This document shows positions 34,204 through 42,945 of a stretch of DNA of 64,000 nucleotides, in pieces; the first letter of the stretch is position 1, and each line of letters starts with the position of its first letter. Source of the DNA: an uncultured Lachnospiraceae bacterium. GTDB lineage: Bacteria > Bacillota > Clostridia > Lachnospirales > Lachnospiraceae. The notes beneath the pieces are model-generated. The model saw only the letters and a list, made by a program, of their open reading frames with translations. It was not told the origin of the DNA and did not search any database. Location of the stretch: assembly GCA_947172645.1 (NCBI GenBank), contig CAMWBY010000004.1:62001-126000 (forward strand), read 5' to 3'. The position numbers and the translations under genes were made by a program.

Positions 34204-35986
34204 GAATCAAAATAGGATAGAAAACGTTCTTTTTCCACTCATCCTTGTCCTGTACCCGCTTGTGAAAATAAACCAGGGAATAGACGTGGCGGATACCACA
34301 TACAGCCTGGCAAATTTCCAGTATTTTGGTTCTATGGACGGTACGTGGATGGTGGCCACTTTCCTGGCAAACGCGTTGGGGAGCTTGTTTATGCGCCTGC
34401 CGTTCGGCAAAACTTTGATGGGGATGTACTTCTATACCTCCCTGGTGCAGTCGTTGACTGCTTTGGGGGTATATGAGGCATTGCAGAAGCGGCTGTCGGT
34501 GAGGATTCCTGCCGTGCTTGTCTTTATAGGAGAATTGACTGCCCTTGGGCTGTGTTGGTGTCCTTCCACGATTTTGTACAACTATCTTACTTATCTTCTT
34601 ATGGCTGTCGGCGTGATGCTGTTATATAAAGGGATTCTGGAGGAAAACCGGAAGTATTATGTGGCGGCGGGAATTTTCCTTGGCATGAATGTGGCGGTGA
34701 GGATGCCCAATGTTGTCCAGGCGGCGTTTATTGTGGCAGTGTGGTATGGCGGCGCGGTCAGCGGAAGGGCGTTTTTGCAGTCGGTCAGGGACACGTTATG
34801 GTGTATTGCAGGGTATATCGTGGGATTTGGTGTGCCCTTGGCGGTTATCTGCGTGAGGTATGGCATGGGCGCTTATCCCGCTATGGTGCAGACCATGTTT
34901 GCTATGACAGAGAAGGCGACGGACTATAAGCCGACTTCCATGGTAACGGGGATGTTGGGGGATTATATAACAGGGCTTTACTGGTTGATTTTTGCAGGCA
35001 TATGCATGGTGGGCGGTTGGCTGCTCCTGAGGGCGCAGCGCAGGTGGTTTGCAGGAAAGCGTGGCATGGCGGTATTATGCTGCGGTATCTATGCGGCAGT
35101 TTGCGCCGTGCTGCTGCGGTTCTATTGGGGGCAGGGCGTATTCACCTTCCTTTATTATGAATATAGCAGCATGTATTATCCCACAGTGCTGTTGTTGCTC
35201 GTGGCAGTCTTCGTGGCGGGGTACTGCCTGTTTGGCAAAGAGGTGGGGAAAGAGCAGAAGATTATGGCGGTATTGGTATTGGTACAGATTTTCGTGACGC
35301 CCCTTGGGAGCAACAATGCACTGTATCCGATTATCAATAACCTGTTTCTTGTCTTGCCCTTTATGCTGTGGGTCTGCTATGGGCGAATTGCCGCCGGAAT
35401 GCAGAAGCAGTCCGGCGTCCTTCCTGTGGGGACTTTGACATGGGGAATACCTTTTGTGATGCTTGTCGTGTTTGTGCTCGTGCAGAGCGTAGCATTTCAC
35501 ATGGCGTTTTCTTTCCAGGACGGAATAGACGGCGCAGCGAGGGACACAAAATTGTCGGCGCCTCATAAGGCGGCAGGGATTTATACGAACCAGGACAATG
35601 CGGCATGGTTGTCGGAACTTTCAGAGTATACAGAGTCAGAGGGACTTACCGGCAGGGAAGTGATTCTTTATGGGGAGATTCCGGGACTGGGATATCTGTT
35701 GGATATGCCTTCGGCGCTGTCCACGTTCTGGGCGGATTTGGATTCTTACCGCATGGTGGAATACGAGCGGGATTTGGGCGGGATAGCAGCGCCGCCTGTA
35801 GTGATTGTCTCATCTCCTGTGGCGGCTTATCTGAACGAGGATGCAGATGGGATGAACTGGTTTGGCATAAAAAAAGAAGAGTTAGACAGAGATGAAAAAC
35901 TACAGATGCTGGCGGATTATATGGCGGGGCATAGTTATGAAGAGTCCTTCGGCAATGGGCGCTATGTGGTTTATGTGACAGAATAG
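34163..35986 (+). CDS. Large multi-spanning membrane protein, possible GT-C transferase
   Basis: A 607-residue protein from a TTG start with GAGGGGG upstream; the start lies within the acyltransferase gene, which suggests coupled translation. Roughly 11-12 membrane segments span 20-440, followed by an extracytoplasmic C-terminal domain (about 440-607). The first outer loop has KINQGIDVADTTYSLANFQY, an acidic loop after membrane segment 1 as in GT-C enzymes. No named family is certain. The arrangement is like that of the large membrane proteins at 37387, 40885 and 59500 in this cluster. Confidence 0.6.
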   Translation: MGGLSGALRNTYNKNQNRIENVLFPLILVLYPLVKINQGIDVADTTYSLANFQYFGSMDGTWMVATFLANALGSLFMRLPFGKTLMGMYFYTSLVQSLTALGVYEALQKRLSVRIPAVLVFIGELTALGLCWCPSTILYNYLTYLLMAVGVMLLYKGILEENRKYYVAAGIFLGMNVAVRMPNVVQAAFIVAVWYGGAVSGRAFLQSVRDTLWCIAGYIVGFGVPLAVICVRYGMGAYPAMVQTMFAMTEKATDYKPTSMVTGMLGDYITGLYWLIFAGICMVGGWLLLRAQRRWFAGKRGMAVLCCGIYAAVCAVLLRFYWGQGVFTFLYYEYSSMYYPTVLLLLVAVFVAGYCLFGKEVGKEQKIMAVLVLVQIFVTPLGSNNALYPIINNLFLVLPFMLWVCYGRIAAGMQKQSGVLPVGTLTWGIPFVMLVVFVLVQSVAFHMAFSFQDGIDGAARDTKLSAPHKAAGIYTNQDNAAWLSELSEYTESEGLTGREVILYGEIPGLGYLLDMPSALSTFWADLDSYRMVEYERDLGGIAAPPVVIVSSPVAAYLNEDADGMNWFGIKKEELDRDEKLQMLADYMAGHSYEESFGNGRYVVYVTE

Positions 35987-36003
35987 CCGTAGTGTGGTAT
36001 ACT
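35975..36003 (+). promoter_or_regulatory. Promoter upstream of wecE
   Basis: A -35-like GTGACA (35975-35980) and a -10 TATACT (35998-36003) have a 17-base spacer. The -35 lies inside the end of the preceding gene. The TATACT -10 and spacing match the promoters at 909 and 42867. Confidence 0.5.
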
Positions 36004-36103
36004 GACCTTAGAAATTTGTTTTTATCGTTTGCGATAATGTGTTTATCGCCGTGTGCAATGAACCTGGTGGTTTTTGACTTGGCAGAGGAAAGAGGAAGCA
36101 GCT

Positions 36104-37231
36104 ATGATTAACTTTAATGTACCGCCTTATACCGGAAAAGAAATTGAGTATATGAGGGAAGCTATCGAAAATCAAAAGATTTGCGGCGATGGTCCTTTTA
36201 CAAAAAAATGCAGCGAGTGGATTGAGGAGCAGACCGGCACGGCGAAATGCCTGCTCACCACCTCCTGTACACATGCAACGGAACTTGCGGCTCTGCTTGC
36301 GGATATAAAAGAGGGGGATGAAGTGATTCTGCCCTCCTATACCTTTGTGTCTACGGCGGACGCCTTCGTGCTCAGGGGCGCAAAGGCGGTTTTCGTGGAC
36401 ATCCGGCCGGACACCATGAATATTGATGAGAAATTGATTGAAGAGGCAGTCACGGAGCGCACGCGTGCGATTGCGCCGGTTCATTATGCGGGCGTGGGCT
36501 GCGAGATGGATACCATTATGGATATCGCGAAGCGGCATAACCTGATGGTGATTGAGGATGCGGCCCAGGGGATTATGGCATCTTATAAAGGCAAGCCTTT
36601 AGGTACTTTTGGCGACTTTGGATGTTTCAGTTTCCATGAGACAAAAAATTTCAGTATGGGAGAAGGCGGCGCACTGCTTATACGGGATGAAAAGTATATA
36701 GAGGATGCTGAGATTTACAGGGAGAAGGGAACTGACCGGAGTAAATATTTCAGGGGCCAGATAGATAAATACCGTTGGCAGAATTATGGTTCTTCCTATT
36801 TGCCAAGCGATATGAATGCGGCTTATCTGTATGCCCAGTTGGAGATGGCGGAGGAAATTACGCAGGCGAGAATGGACAGATGGAACCAGTACTGGGAATT
36901 GCTGTCACCACTTGCCGGGGAAGGGAAGATTGAGCTGCCTTATGTGCCGGAGCATTGCAGCCATAATGCACATATGTTTTATATTAAGACGAAAGATATG
37001 GAGGAAAGAAGCAGGCTGATTGACTTTTTGAAGAAAAGGGAAGTCTATGCCGTATTTCATTATGTTCCGTTGCACTCTGCGCCTGCGGGTATGAAGTTCG
37101 GAAGATTCCATGGGGAGGACAAGTATACGACCAGGGAGAGCGAGAGGCTTTTGCGCCTGCCGATGTTCTACACATTGACGGCGGATGAGACGGAGTACAT
37201 TGCAGAGCAGGTGAAAGCATTTTATCGGTAA
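36104..37231 (+). CDS. wecE: dTDP-4-amino-4,6-dideoxygalactose transaminase, WecE/RffA
   Basis: A 375-residue DegT/DnrJ aminotransferase. It shows a strong run of WecE-specific sequence: CGDGPFTKKCSEWIE, PSYTFVSTADAFVLRGAK, VDIRPDTMNIDE, APVHYAGVGCEMDTIM and GSSYLPSDMNAAYLYAQLE. The Schiff-base Lys181 is in FHETKN. It aminates dTDP-4-keto-6-deoxyglucose to dTDP-Fuc4N. The sugar-nucleotide genes rmlA and rmlB needed upstream are not in this window. The acetyltransferase at 39366 or the formyltransferase-like protein at 56273 could modify the new amine. The ATG at 36104 has AGAGGAAGCAG before it. Confidence 0.9.
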   Translation: MINFNVPPYTGKEIEYMREAIENQKICGDGPFTKKCSEWIEEQTGTAKCLLTTSCTHATELAALLADIKEGDEVILPSYTFVSTADAFVLRGAKAVFVDIRPDTMNIDEKLIEEAVTERTRAIAPVHYAGVGCEMDTIMDIAKRHNLMVIEDAAQGIMASYKGKPLGTFGDFGCFSFHETKNFSMGEGGALLIRDEKYIEDAEIYREKGTDRSKYFRGQIDKYRWQNYGSSYLPSDMNAAYLYAQLEMAEEITQARMDRWNQYWELLSPLAGEGKIELPYVPEHCSHNAHMFYIKTKDMEERSRLIDFLKKREVYAVFHYVPLHSAPAGMKFGRFHGEDKYTTRESERLLRLPMFYTLTADETEYIAEQVKAFYR

Positions 37232-37386
37232 TATATATTCATATTACGGCGACGGTCTGAGTTAGGGCTTCGAATGCAGCCTAGACATAGATGTGGTAAG
37301 CGGTATGTGGATTTCGCATTGCGCTGTGACTGCTGTAGTTGCTTGATATGTTGGAATGGCGTTGGCGTGAAAGGAATATATAGTCC

Positions 37387-39228
37387 ATGGAATATAGGAA
37401 AACATGGGGTAAATACGGAAATTATATACTGGCTTTTTTTACCGTGGCGGTTCATGTGTTTTTGCTGGGGGTCTGTTTTGATTTTTATTATGACCTCAAT
37501 GATGATACGATGATGCATGACATTATGGCAGGAATTTACACCGGAACGCCGGATGGCCACAATATGCAGACCCTTTATCCTCTGGGGGCGGCGCTTGCGT
37601 TATGTTACAGGCTGTGCAGGCAGATTCCCTGGTACGGCCTGTTTCTATGCCTGTGCCAGTTCGGATGCTTTTACCTGATTTGTGTGCGGATATACAGACT
37701 GGCGGATAAGTCGGGGGGATGGAAGAAAGTAATCTTGTTGTTGGCCACGTCTCTGTACCTATGGGGTGTGTGTCTGGCGCATTTTATCAATATACAATAT
37801 ACGGTCACATGCGCTATGCTGTCCGCCACCGCAATCTTTTTGTTTCTGACGTCTCGGGAGAGGACAAGCGCATGGCGTTTTTTTGCAGATAATCTTCCGT
37901 CCGTTTTTCTGGTGGTGGTGGCATATCAACTGCGTTCGGAGATGCTTCTTCTGACTTTTCCCTTTATATGTCTGGCAGGGTTGTACCGGATTTTAGAGGA
38001 GAAGAAGGTTTTTGCCAAAGAAAATTTATATAAATACGGCTCTGTATTGGGCGCTATGCTAGGGGGCATGTTTGTCTGCCTGGTGATAGATTCTATGGCG
38101 TATGGCAGTCGGGAATGGAAGGATTTTCGCAGTTTTTTTGATGCCAGGACAACCGTTTATGACTTCTACCAGGAACTGGTTACGGACGATGCATACAGCG
38201 AATCATTGACTGGACTTGGGGTAACGCCGGCGCAGCAGGTGTTGCTGCGTAATTATAATTTCGGGTTGGATGACGGGATTGACTCGGCGCTTCTTGGGGA
38301 AATGGCGGATTACGCCGTGGAGACGATAGGGGGCAGCAAAGACTTTGGCAGTATTTTCCGTCAGCAGGCAGGACGGTACGTGTACCGGACATTCCGGGGA
38401 GGAGACACGCCTTACAATATGGTTGTACTCTGGGCTTATACGGCGGTTCTGGCCGTCGGATTCTGTCTGGAGAGAAGCTTGAGAGCGGGGAAATTGCCGG
38501 TGGAGAGCCGGACATTATGGAATAAAGTGTGCGGTATGGCATACAGGTATGCGTTCTTATGGCAGGTTATGCTGCTTGCAGTGGTGCGGACAGCGATTTG
38601 GATGTTCATATTGATGCGGGGCCGGGACCCGGAACGGATTACCCATTCCTTGTATATGGTTGAGTTCGCTCTGCTTGCGGCTATGTGTGCGCGGATGCTG
38701 GCGCGCTGCAGGAAAGCTATCGGCAAAGGTGTCGTATTTGTTATGACAGCAGCATTTTGCCTGATTACTGTGGGCGGCATGACGGACAGTATTGTTAGAG
38801 TGCAGGCGGACCAGGAATGGCGGGAGAAAGCCAATCAGAGTTGGCTTGCGATAGACGCTTATTGCAGGTCGCACAAAGAGAATTTTTATTTTGAGGATGT
38901 ATATTCTACGGTATCGTTTTCTCATAAACTGTTTAGCCAACGTGACAATACTTATGCTAACTATGATATCTTGGGCGGATGGATGTGTAAAAGCCCTCTT
39001 TATGATGAGAAACTTGGACGCTACGATATTGGTTCCGTATCGGAAGACTTGCTTGAGCGGAATGATTTGTATGTGATTATGTCCGATGTAGAACTGACGG
39101 ACAGGGGACTTGATTGGCTTACGGATTATTATAGGGCGCAGGGTATTATGGCTGTGGTGGAGCAGGCGGACAGAATTGATGAGGGATATGGCGTATATCA
39201 GGTGATTATGGAATCATTGGACGATTGA
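37387..39228 (+). CDS. Large multi-spanning membrane protein, function unknown
   Basis: A 613-residue protein with around ten membrane segments between residues 15 and 470 and an extracytoplasmic C-terminal domain (about 475-613). The first outer loop holds DFYYDLNDDTMMHDIMAGIY. Paired acidic residues right after the first membrane segment are typical of GT-C and GtrC-like transferases. A weak AAAGGA site precedes the ATG. It could use the lipid-linked sugar made by the GtrB-like enzyme downstream and flipped by GtrA upstream, but this is inference. Confidence 0.6.
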   Translation: MEYRKTWGKYGNYILAFFTVAVHVFLLGVCFDFYYDLNDDTMMHDIMAGIYTGTPDGHNMQTLYPLGAALALCYRLCRQIPWYGLFLCLCQFGCFYLICVRIYRLADKSGGWKKVILLLATSLYLWGVCLAHFINIQYTVTCAMLSATAIFLFLTSRERTSAWRFFADNLPSVFLVVVAYQLRSEMLLLTFPFICLAGLYRILEEKKVFAKENLYKYGSVLGAMLGGMFVCLVIDSMAYGSREWKDFRSFFDARTTVYDFYQELVTDDAYSESLTGLGVTPAQQVLLRNYNFGLDDGIDSALLGEMADYAVETIGGSKDFGSIFRQQAGRYVYRTFRGGDTPYNMVVLWAYTAVLAVGFCLERSLRAGKLPVESRTLWNKVCGMAYRYAFLWQVMLLAVVRTAIWMFILMRGRDPERITHSLYMVEFALLAAMCARMLARCRKAIGKGVVFVMTAAFCLITVGGMTDSIVRVQADQEWREKANQSWLAIDAYCRSHKENFYFEDVYSTVSFSHKLFSQRDNTYANYDILGGWMCKSPLYDEKLGRYDIGSVSEDLLERNDLYVIMSDVELTDRGLDWLTDYYRAQGIMAVVEQADRIDEGYGVYQVIMESLDD

Positions 39229-39365
39229 CTTATACGATTATATGACTACATTCTTTTCTGTTGCATTTCAGAAATGGTATAAGCCAGACAATTTATGATG
39301 TGGCGATGTGACATCAGGGAGGGCAATGCGGCAAAATGATGGATGCAGGGAGGAACGACATTTAC

Positions 39366-39890
39366 ATGGGTCAGAAAATTCATCTTCGTCTTATGACAGA
39401 TGCGGACACGAAAAAAATCGTTGCATGGCGCAATAAGGATTTTGTCAGGAGGAATTTCATTTACCAGGAGCTTTTTACCGAGGAAGGGCACAGAGACTGG
39501 ATTGAGAACCAGGTGAAGCCAGGCCATGTGGTGCAGTTTGTGATTTGCCTGGAGGATGGCAGAGAGATTGGCAGCGTTTATTTCAGGGATATTGACCGGG
39601 AGACAGGAACGGCGGAATATGGCATTTTTATCGGAGAAGAGGACGCTTTAGGACATGGTTACGGCACACAGACAGCAAAGGCAGCGCTTGTATATGCATT
39701 TACCAAGATGCATCTTGAGAGAGTATTTCTGCGTTTTTTGTCTGACAATATCAGCGCGTGGAAAAGCTATGAACATGCAGGATTTCGACTGACGGGCAGA
39801 GAAGAGAGTGTGACGACGATGCAGGGGGAACGGAGGGTCCGTTTTATGGAGATTGACCGTGCATCATGGGAGGATATGGCTGATATATAG
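39366..39890 (+). CDS. GNAT acetyltransferase, PseH or WecD candidate
   Basis: A 174-residue RimJ-type N-acetyltransferase. The ATG at 39366, with GGGAGG 12 bases upstream, is preferred; an in-frame ATG at 39336 would add ten residues. It begins HLRLMTDADTKKIVAWRNKD, then has EIGSVYFRDIDRETGTAEYG, the acetyl-CoA-binding EEDALGHGYGTQTAKAAL (R/QxxGxG/A-like) and SYEHAGFRLTGREES. The size and the AWRN start fit PseH, the one Pse-pathway step otherwise missing here. But it follows wecE, so acetylation of dTDP-Fuc4N (WecD-like) is an equal possibility. Confidence 0.75.
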   Translation: MGQKIHLRLMTDADTKKIVAWRNKDFVRRNFIYQELFTEEGHRDWIENQVKPGHVVQFVICLEDGREIGSVYFRDIDRETGTAEYGIFIGEEDALGHGYGTQTAKAALVYAFTKMHLERVFLRFLSDNISAWKSYEHAGFRLTGREESVTTMQGERRVRFMEIDRASWEDMADI

Positions 39891-39925
39891 TCAAAATGCA
39901 GCAATAGATAGATTCTGGAGGAATT

Positions 39926-40888
39926 ATGGACAAACTTATCAGTTTTGTAATACCTTGTTACCGCTCGGCGCAGACCATTGGCGGGGTGGTGGAGGAGATT
40001 GATGCGGCGATGGGGAAGCTGTCTCAATATAGATATGAGATAGTGTTGGTCAATGACTGTTCACCGGATGATACCTTTGAGACAATCCGTGTACTCTGTA
40101 GGAAGCGAGAGGATATCTGTGGCGTGAATCTGGCAAGGAATTTCGGGCAGCATGCGGCGCTTATGGCGGGATTTCGGTACGTACATGGCGATATTGTGGT
40201 GTGTCTGGACGACGATGGCCAGACGCCGGCGGAGGAAGTAGGGAAGCTGCTTGGCCGGGTAGAAGAAGGGTATGATGTGGTTTATGCGAAGTATGCCCAT
40301 AAGCAGCATTCGGGTTTTCGCAATTTTGGCAGTAAAATCAATGAACTTATGACAAGAGTGATGCTTGGCAAACCGAAAGAGTTGTATTTATCCAGTTATT
40401 TCGCCGCCAGAAGATTTGTGGTGGAAGAGATGCTGCGGTATACGAACCCTTATCCTTATGTGATTGGTCTGGTGCTGCGCTCCACGAAAAATATTGCGAA
40501 TGTGGAAGTTTCACACAGGGAGCGGGAAGTGGGGGCTTCCGGGTATACAATCGGTAAACTGTTAGGGCTGTGGTTTAACGGTTTTACCGCGTTCAGCATC
40601 AAACCGCTTCGCATTGCAACGGCAGTGGGATGCCTGACGGCGAGTGCAGGCTTCCTCTATGGAATCTATACGGTCATCAAGAAATTTGTCAATCCCAATG
40701 TGCCGATTGGGTTTAGTGCAATGATGGCTGCTCTTGTTTTTATCGGAGGCATGATTATGTTGATGCTTGGGTTGATTGGGGAATATATTGGAAGAATTTA
40801 TATTTCACTCAACAATTCGCCCCAGTATGTGATTAGAGAGTGCATCAATGGGGATGCGGGTGAAGAGAAAGGGAAAGACGAGGCATGA
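39926..40888 (+). CDS. GtrB/DPM1-like polyprenyl-phosphate glycosyltransferase
   Basis: A 320-residue family 2 enzyme: a GT-A domain (1-215) with SFVIPCYRSAQTI, the nucleotide-binding VNDCSPDDT and the metal-binding DDDGQTP, followed by two C-terminal membrane segments (about 230-255 and 265-290). This layout is that of GtrB/CsbB/ArnC enzymes that load a single sugar on undecaprenyl phosphate. With the GtrA protein at 32649 and a GT-C-like membrane protein it would form a three-component outer-face glycosylation system. A CTGGAGGA site lies just before the ATG. The next gene overlaps by 4 bases. Confidence 0.88.
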   Translation: MDKLISFVIPCYRSAQTIGGVVEEIDAAMGKLSQYRYEIVLVNDCSPDDTFETIRVLCRKREDICGVNLARNFGQHAALMAGFRYVHGDIVVCLDDDGQTPAEEVGKLLGRVEEGYDVVYAKYAHKQHSGFRNFGSKINELMTRVMLGKPKELYLSSYFAARRFVVEEMLRYTNPYPYVIGLVLRSTKNIANVEVSHREREVGASGYTIGKLLGLWFNGFTAFSIKPLRIATAVGCLTASAGFLYGIYTVIKKFVNPNVPIGFSAMMAALVFIGGMIMLMLGLIGEYIGRIYISLNNSPQYVIRECINGDAGEEKGKDEA

Positions 40889-42696
40889 AGGAAAAAGAAT
40901 ATCGGTTTGGCCTGAAATTGAATGTGGCAGCATTTCTGCTTGCCACGGCGGGGATACTCTGCTTTCCACAGATTTTAAATTTGCAGGAAAATAGTTTAGG
41001 GTTTACCAACAGTATTTTTTCTATATTTATATGGATATTATGCATCTGTGCAGTCAAGCGGTCTTTATATACTGTTGATTTACGAAATAAGAGGGGATGG
41101 CTGATTGCAGGCGGATTTTCCTTTCTGTTTACTGTGGCCATGCTTTTTGGCGTTCGCTTAGAAGCAATGGAGAATGTAGATTTTGCGGATTGGAAAATGT
41201 GGGCTTCTATCCCTGTTTTAACATGTTTGTTTGCAGTTTTGGTTCGGAAATGTTGGGATTTTCTGGGTGGCATAGGAGAAAGAAGGGCGATGTTTGCCCA
41301 ATATATCAAAACGCCTAAGTTTCCTGGGAAATTGGTGAAACATGTTGACATGTTGACTTTCTTTTTCTTGCTTTTATGTTGGTTTCCGGTATTACTTGGG
41401 GTGTATCCGGGATTTTTTGTGTATGATGCATGGAGTGAATGGGGGGAAGTGGCGTCAAGGTCATTTAGCCCGCATCATCCGCTTCTGCATGTGCTTCTTT
41501 TGGGCGGTATTATCTGCGCTGTGCATAAATTCACAGATTCCTATAATATCGGAATTGCGTGCTATACGCTTTTGCAGATGGTGATTGTGTCCGGCGGTTT
41601 TACTTATCTGCTCCGTTTTATGAAAAAAAAAGGGGTTTCCAGAGCGTTCCGTATTGTTTCGGCGCTTTATTTCGCTTTTTTTCCTGTCATTGTGATGTTT
41701 ACGCTCTGCTCGGCAAAAGACGCTTTGTTTACGACTGCGTTGCTGATATTAGTGTTATCCATATTGGATATGTGCAATGCCAGGGAAGTTTTTTTTGCTT
41801 CCAAGAGAAAAATGGCTGTTTTTGTGCTGAGCGCAGCGACAATGATGCTGTTGCGCAATAACGGCGTTTATGCGTTCGCTGTGATGGCTTGTGTGTTGGT
41901 ATTTTATCACAAAAAATATTTGAAAAAAATGGCTGTACTGCTTGTGATGGCTTTTTTGTCTTATTTTTTGGTGAATAATGGATTGATTATGGCACTCCAT
42001 GCCCAGGAGGAGGCATATCAGGAGATTCTTACGGTGCCGATACAGCAGTTGACAAGAACCTATCATTTCAATAAGGAGGCTTTTTCACCGGAGGATATTG
42101 ATACGTTGCATGAGGTTCTTTCGGAGGATGCGCTTGAACAGTACAGGCCGAAATTATCAGACCCGGTGAAAGCATATTTCCAGAATGATGTGTTTGCGGC
42201 GAATAAATCAAAATATCTTGGTTTGTGGGTCAAAATGGGGATAAAGAAGCCGTTATCTTACATCAACGCATGGCTGATGAATTCTTATGGTTTCTGGTAT
42301 CCCGACACGGTGATTGATGTTTACAGGGGAAATGGGACCTTTACGTATATTTATGAGGATAGCTCTTACTTTGGCTATGAAGTAGAGCAGCCGGGGCTCA
42401 GGGTCAGCAGGATTCCGTGGATAGATGGGCTGTATAGGAAATTGTCATTGGAGGTTTGGAAAGAGAAAGTCCCTGTCTTTTCCATGTTATACTCCCCCGG
42501 CGGGATTTTCTGGTTCATTGCATTTGTGTTTGCCTATGTGCTTTACCGCCGGAAATACCATTTAATGATTCCGTATCTGATGGTACTATTAGTCTGGCTG
42601 ACCGTAATTTTAGGGCCTACTTACCTGCCCCGCTATGTGCTGATTTTCTGGTATGGGCTGCCATTATTTGTCGCAATGCTGCTGGACGAGATATAA
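40885..42696 (+). CDS. DUF6020-like membrane protein, possible outer-face glycosyltransferase
   Basis: A 603-residue protein with about 13 membrane segments. Its landmarks are LGVYPGFFVYDAWSEWGE (YPG and D after a membrane segment), FSPHHPLLHVLLLGG and LCSAKDALFTTALLIL. The same pattern (MYYPTWLNNDAVWQIEQ, NHHPYFHTLLLK, CMGKDEFFTASL) occurs in the protein at 59500, so the two are family members. Coupling by a 4-base ATGA overlap to the GtrB-like gene suggests that it uses that enzyme's lipid-linked sugar. It ends the unit; an inverted repeat element follows. Confidence 0.65.
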   Translation: MKEKEYRFGLKLNVAAFLLATAGILCFPQILNLQENSLGFTNSIFSIFIWILCICAVKRSLYTVDLRNKRGWLIAGGFSFLFTVAMLFGVRLEAMENVDFADWKMWASIPVLTCLFAVLVRKCWDFLGGIGERRAMFAQYIKTPKFPGKLVKHVDMLTFFFLLLCWFPVLLGVYPGFFVYDAWSEWGEVASRSFSPHHPLLHVLLLGGIICAVHKFTDSYNIGIACYTLLQMVIVSGGFTYLLRFMKKKGVSRAFRIVSALYFAFFPVIVMFTLCSAKDALFTTALLILVLSILDMCNAREVFFASKRKMAVFVLSAATMMLLRNNGVYAFAVMACVLVFYHKKYLKKMAVLLVMAFLSYFLVNNGLIMALHAQEEAYQEILTVPIQQLTRTYHFNKEAFSPEDIDTLHEVLSEDALEQYRPKLSDPVKAYFQNDVFAANKSKYLGLWVKMGIKKPLSYINAWLMNSYGFWYPDTVIDVYRGNGTFTYIYEDSSYFGYEVEQPGLRVSRIPWIDGLYRKLSLEVWKEKVPVFSMLYSPGGIFWFIAFVFAYVLYRRKYHLMIPYLMVLLVWLTVILGPTYLPRYVLIFWYGLPLFVAMLLDEI

Positions 42697-42701
42697 GTGT
42701 T

Positions 42702-42835
42702 ACAGTTCAGCCTTCGGCTTCACTGTCACGCCTGATGCACACAAAATGTTCCAAAGTCACATTTTGGCGCGTTCGCAACTCGCAAAATCGCATAGAGAGC
42801 AATTTTACTCGCGGAATAGTGCATGGCTGAACTGT
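42702..42835. repeat. Inverted-repeat-bounded intergenic element
   Basis: ACAGTTCAGCC (42702-42712) is perfectly inverted at 42825-42835. A further ATGCAC/GTGCAT pair lies inside, directly next to the right arm. The 134-base element is flanked by T/A-rich sequence and has internal small hairpins. It begins 5 bases after a stop codon and ends about 30 bases before the next promoter. It could be a MITE-like repeat or a structured terminator. Confidence 0.5.
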
Positions 42836-42866
42836 TATATATAATTACCGCGAAATTCACCTTTAG

Positions 42867-42895
42867 TTGTAAAAATTATACAATCGTGATATACT
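42867..42895 (+). promoter_or_regulatory. Promoter of the long ligase-pgl-like unit
   Basis: A -35 TTGTAA (42867-42872) and a -10 TATACT (42890-42895) have a 17-base spacer. The start would be near 42902, 44 bases before the ligase gene. No other strong promoter was seen before the end of the window, so this may drive the genes from 42946 onwards. Confidence 0.6.
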
Positions 42896-42945
42896 AAGCA
42901 ATGAAATTTTGAAGTGACAATATGCTACGGATTTAGGAATGGACA

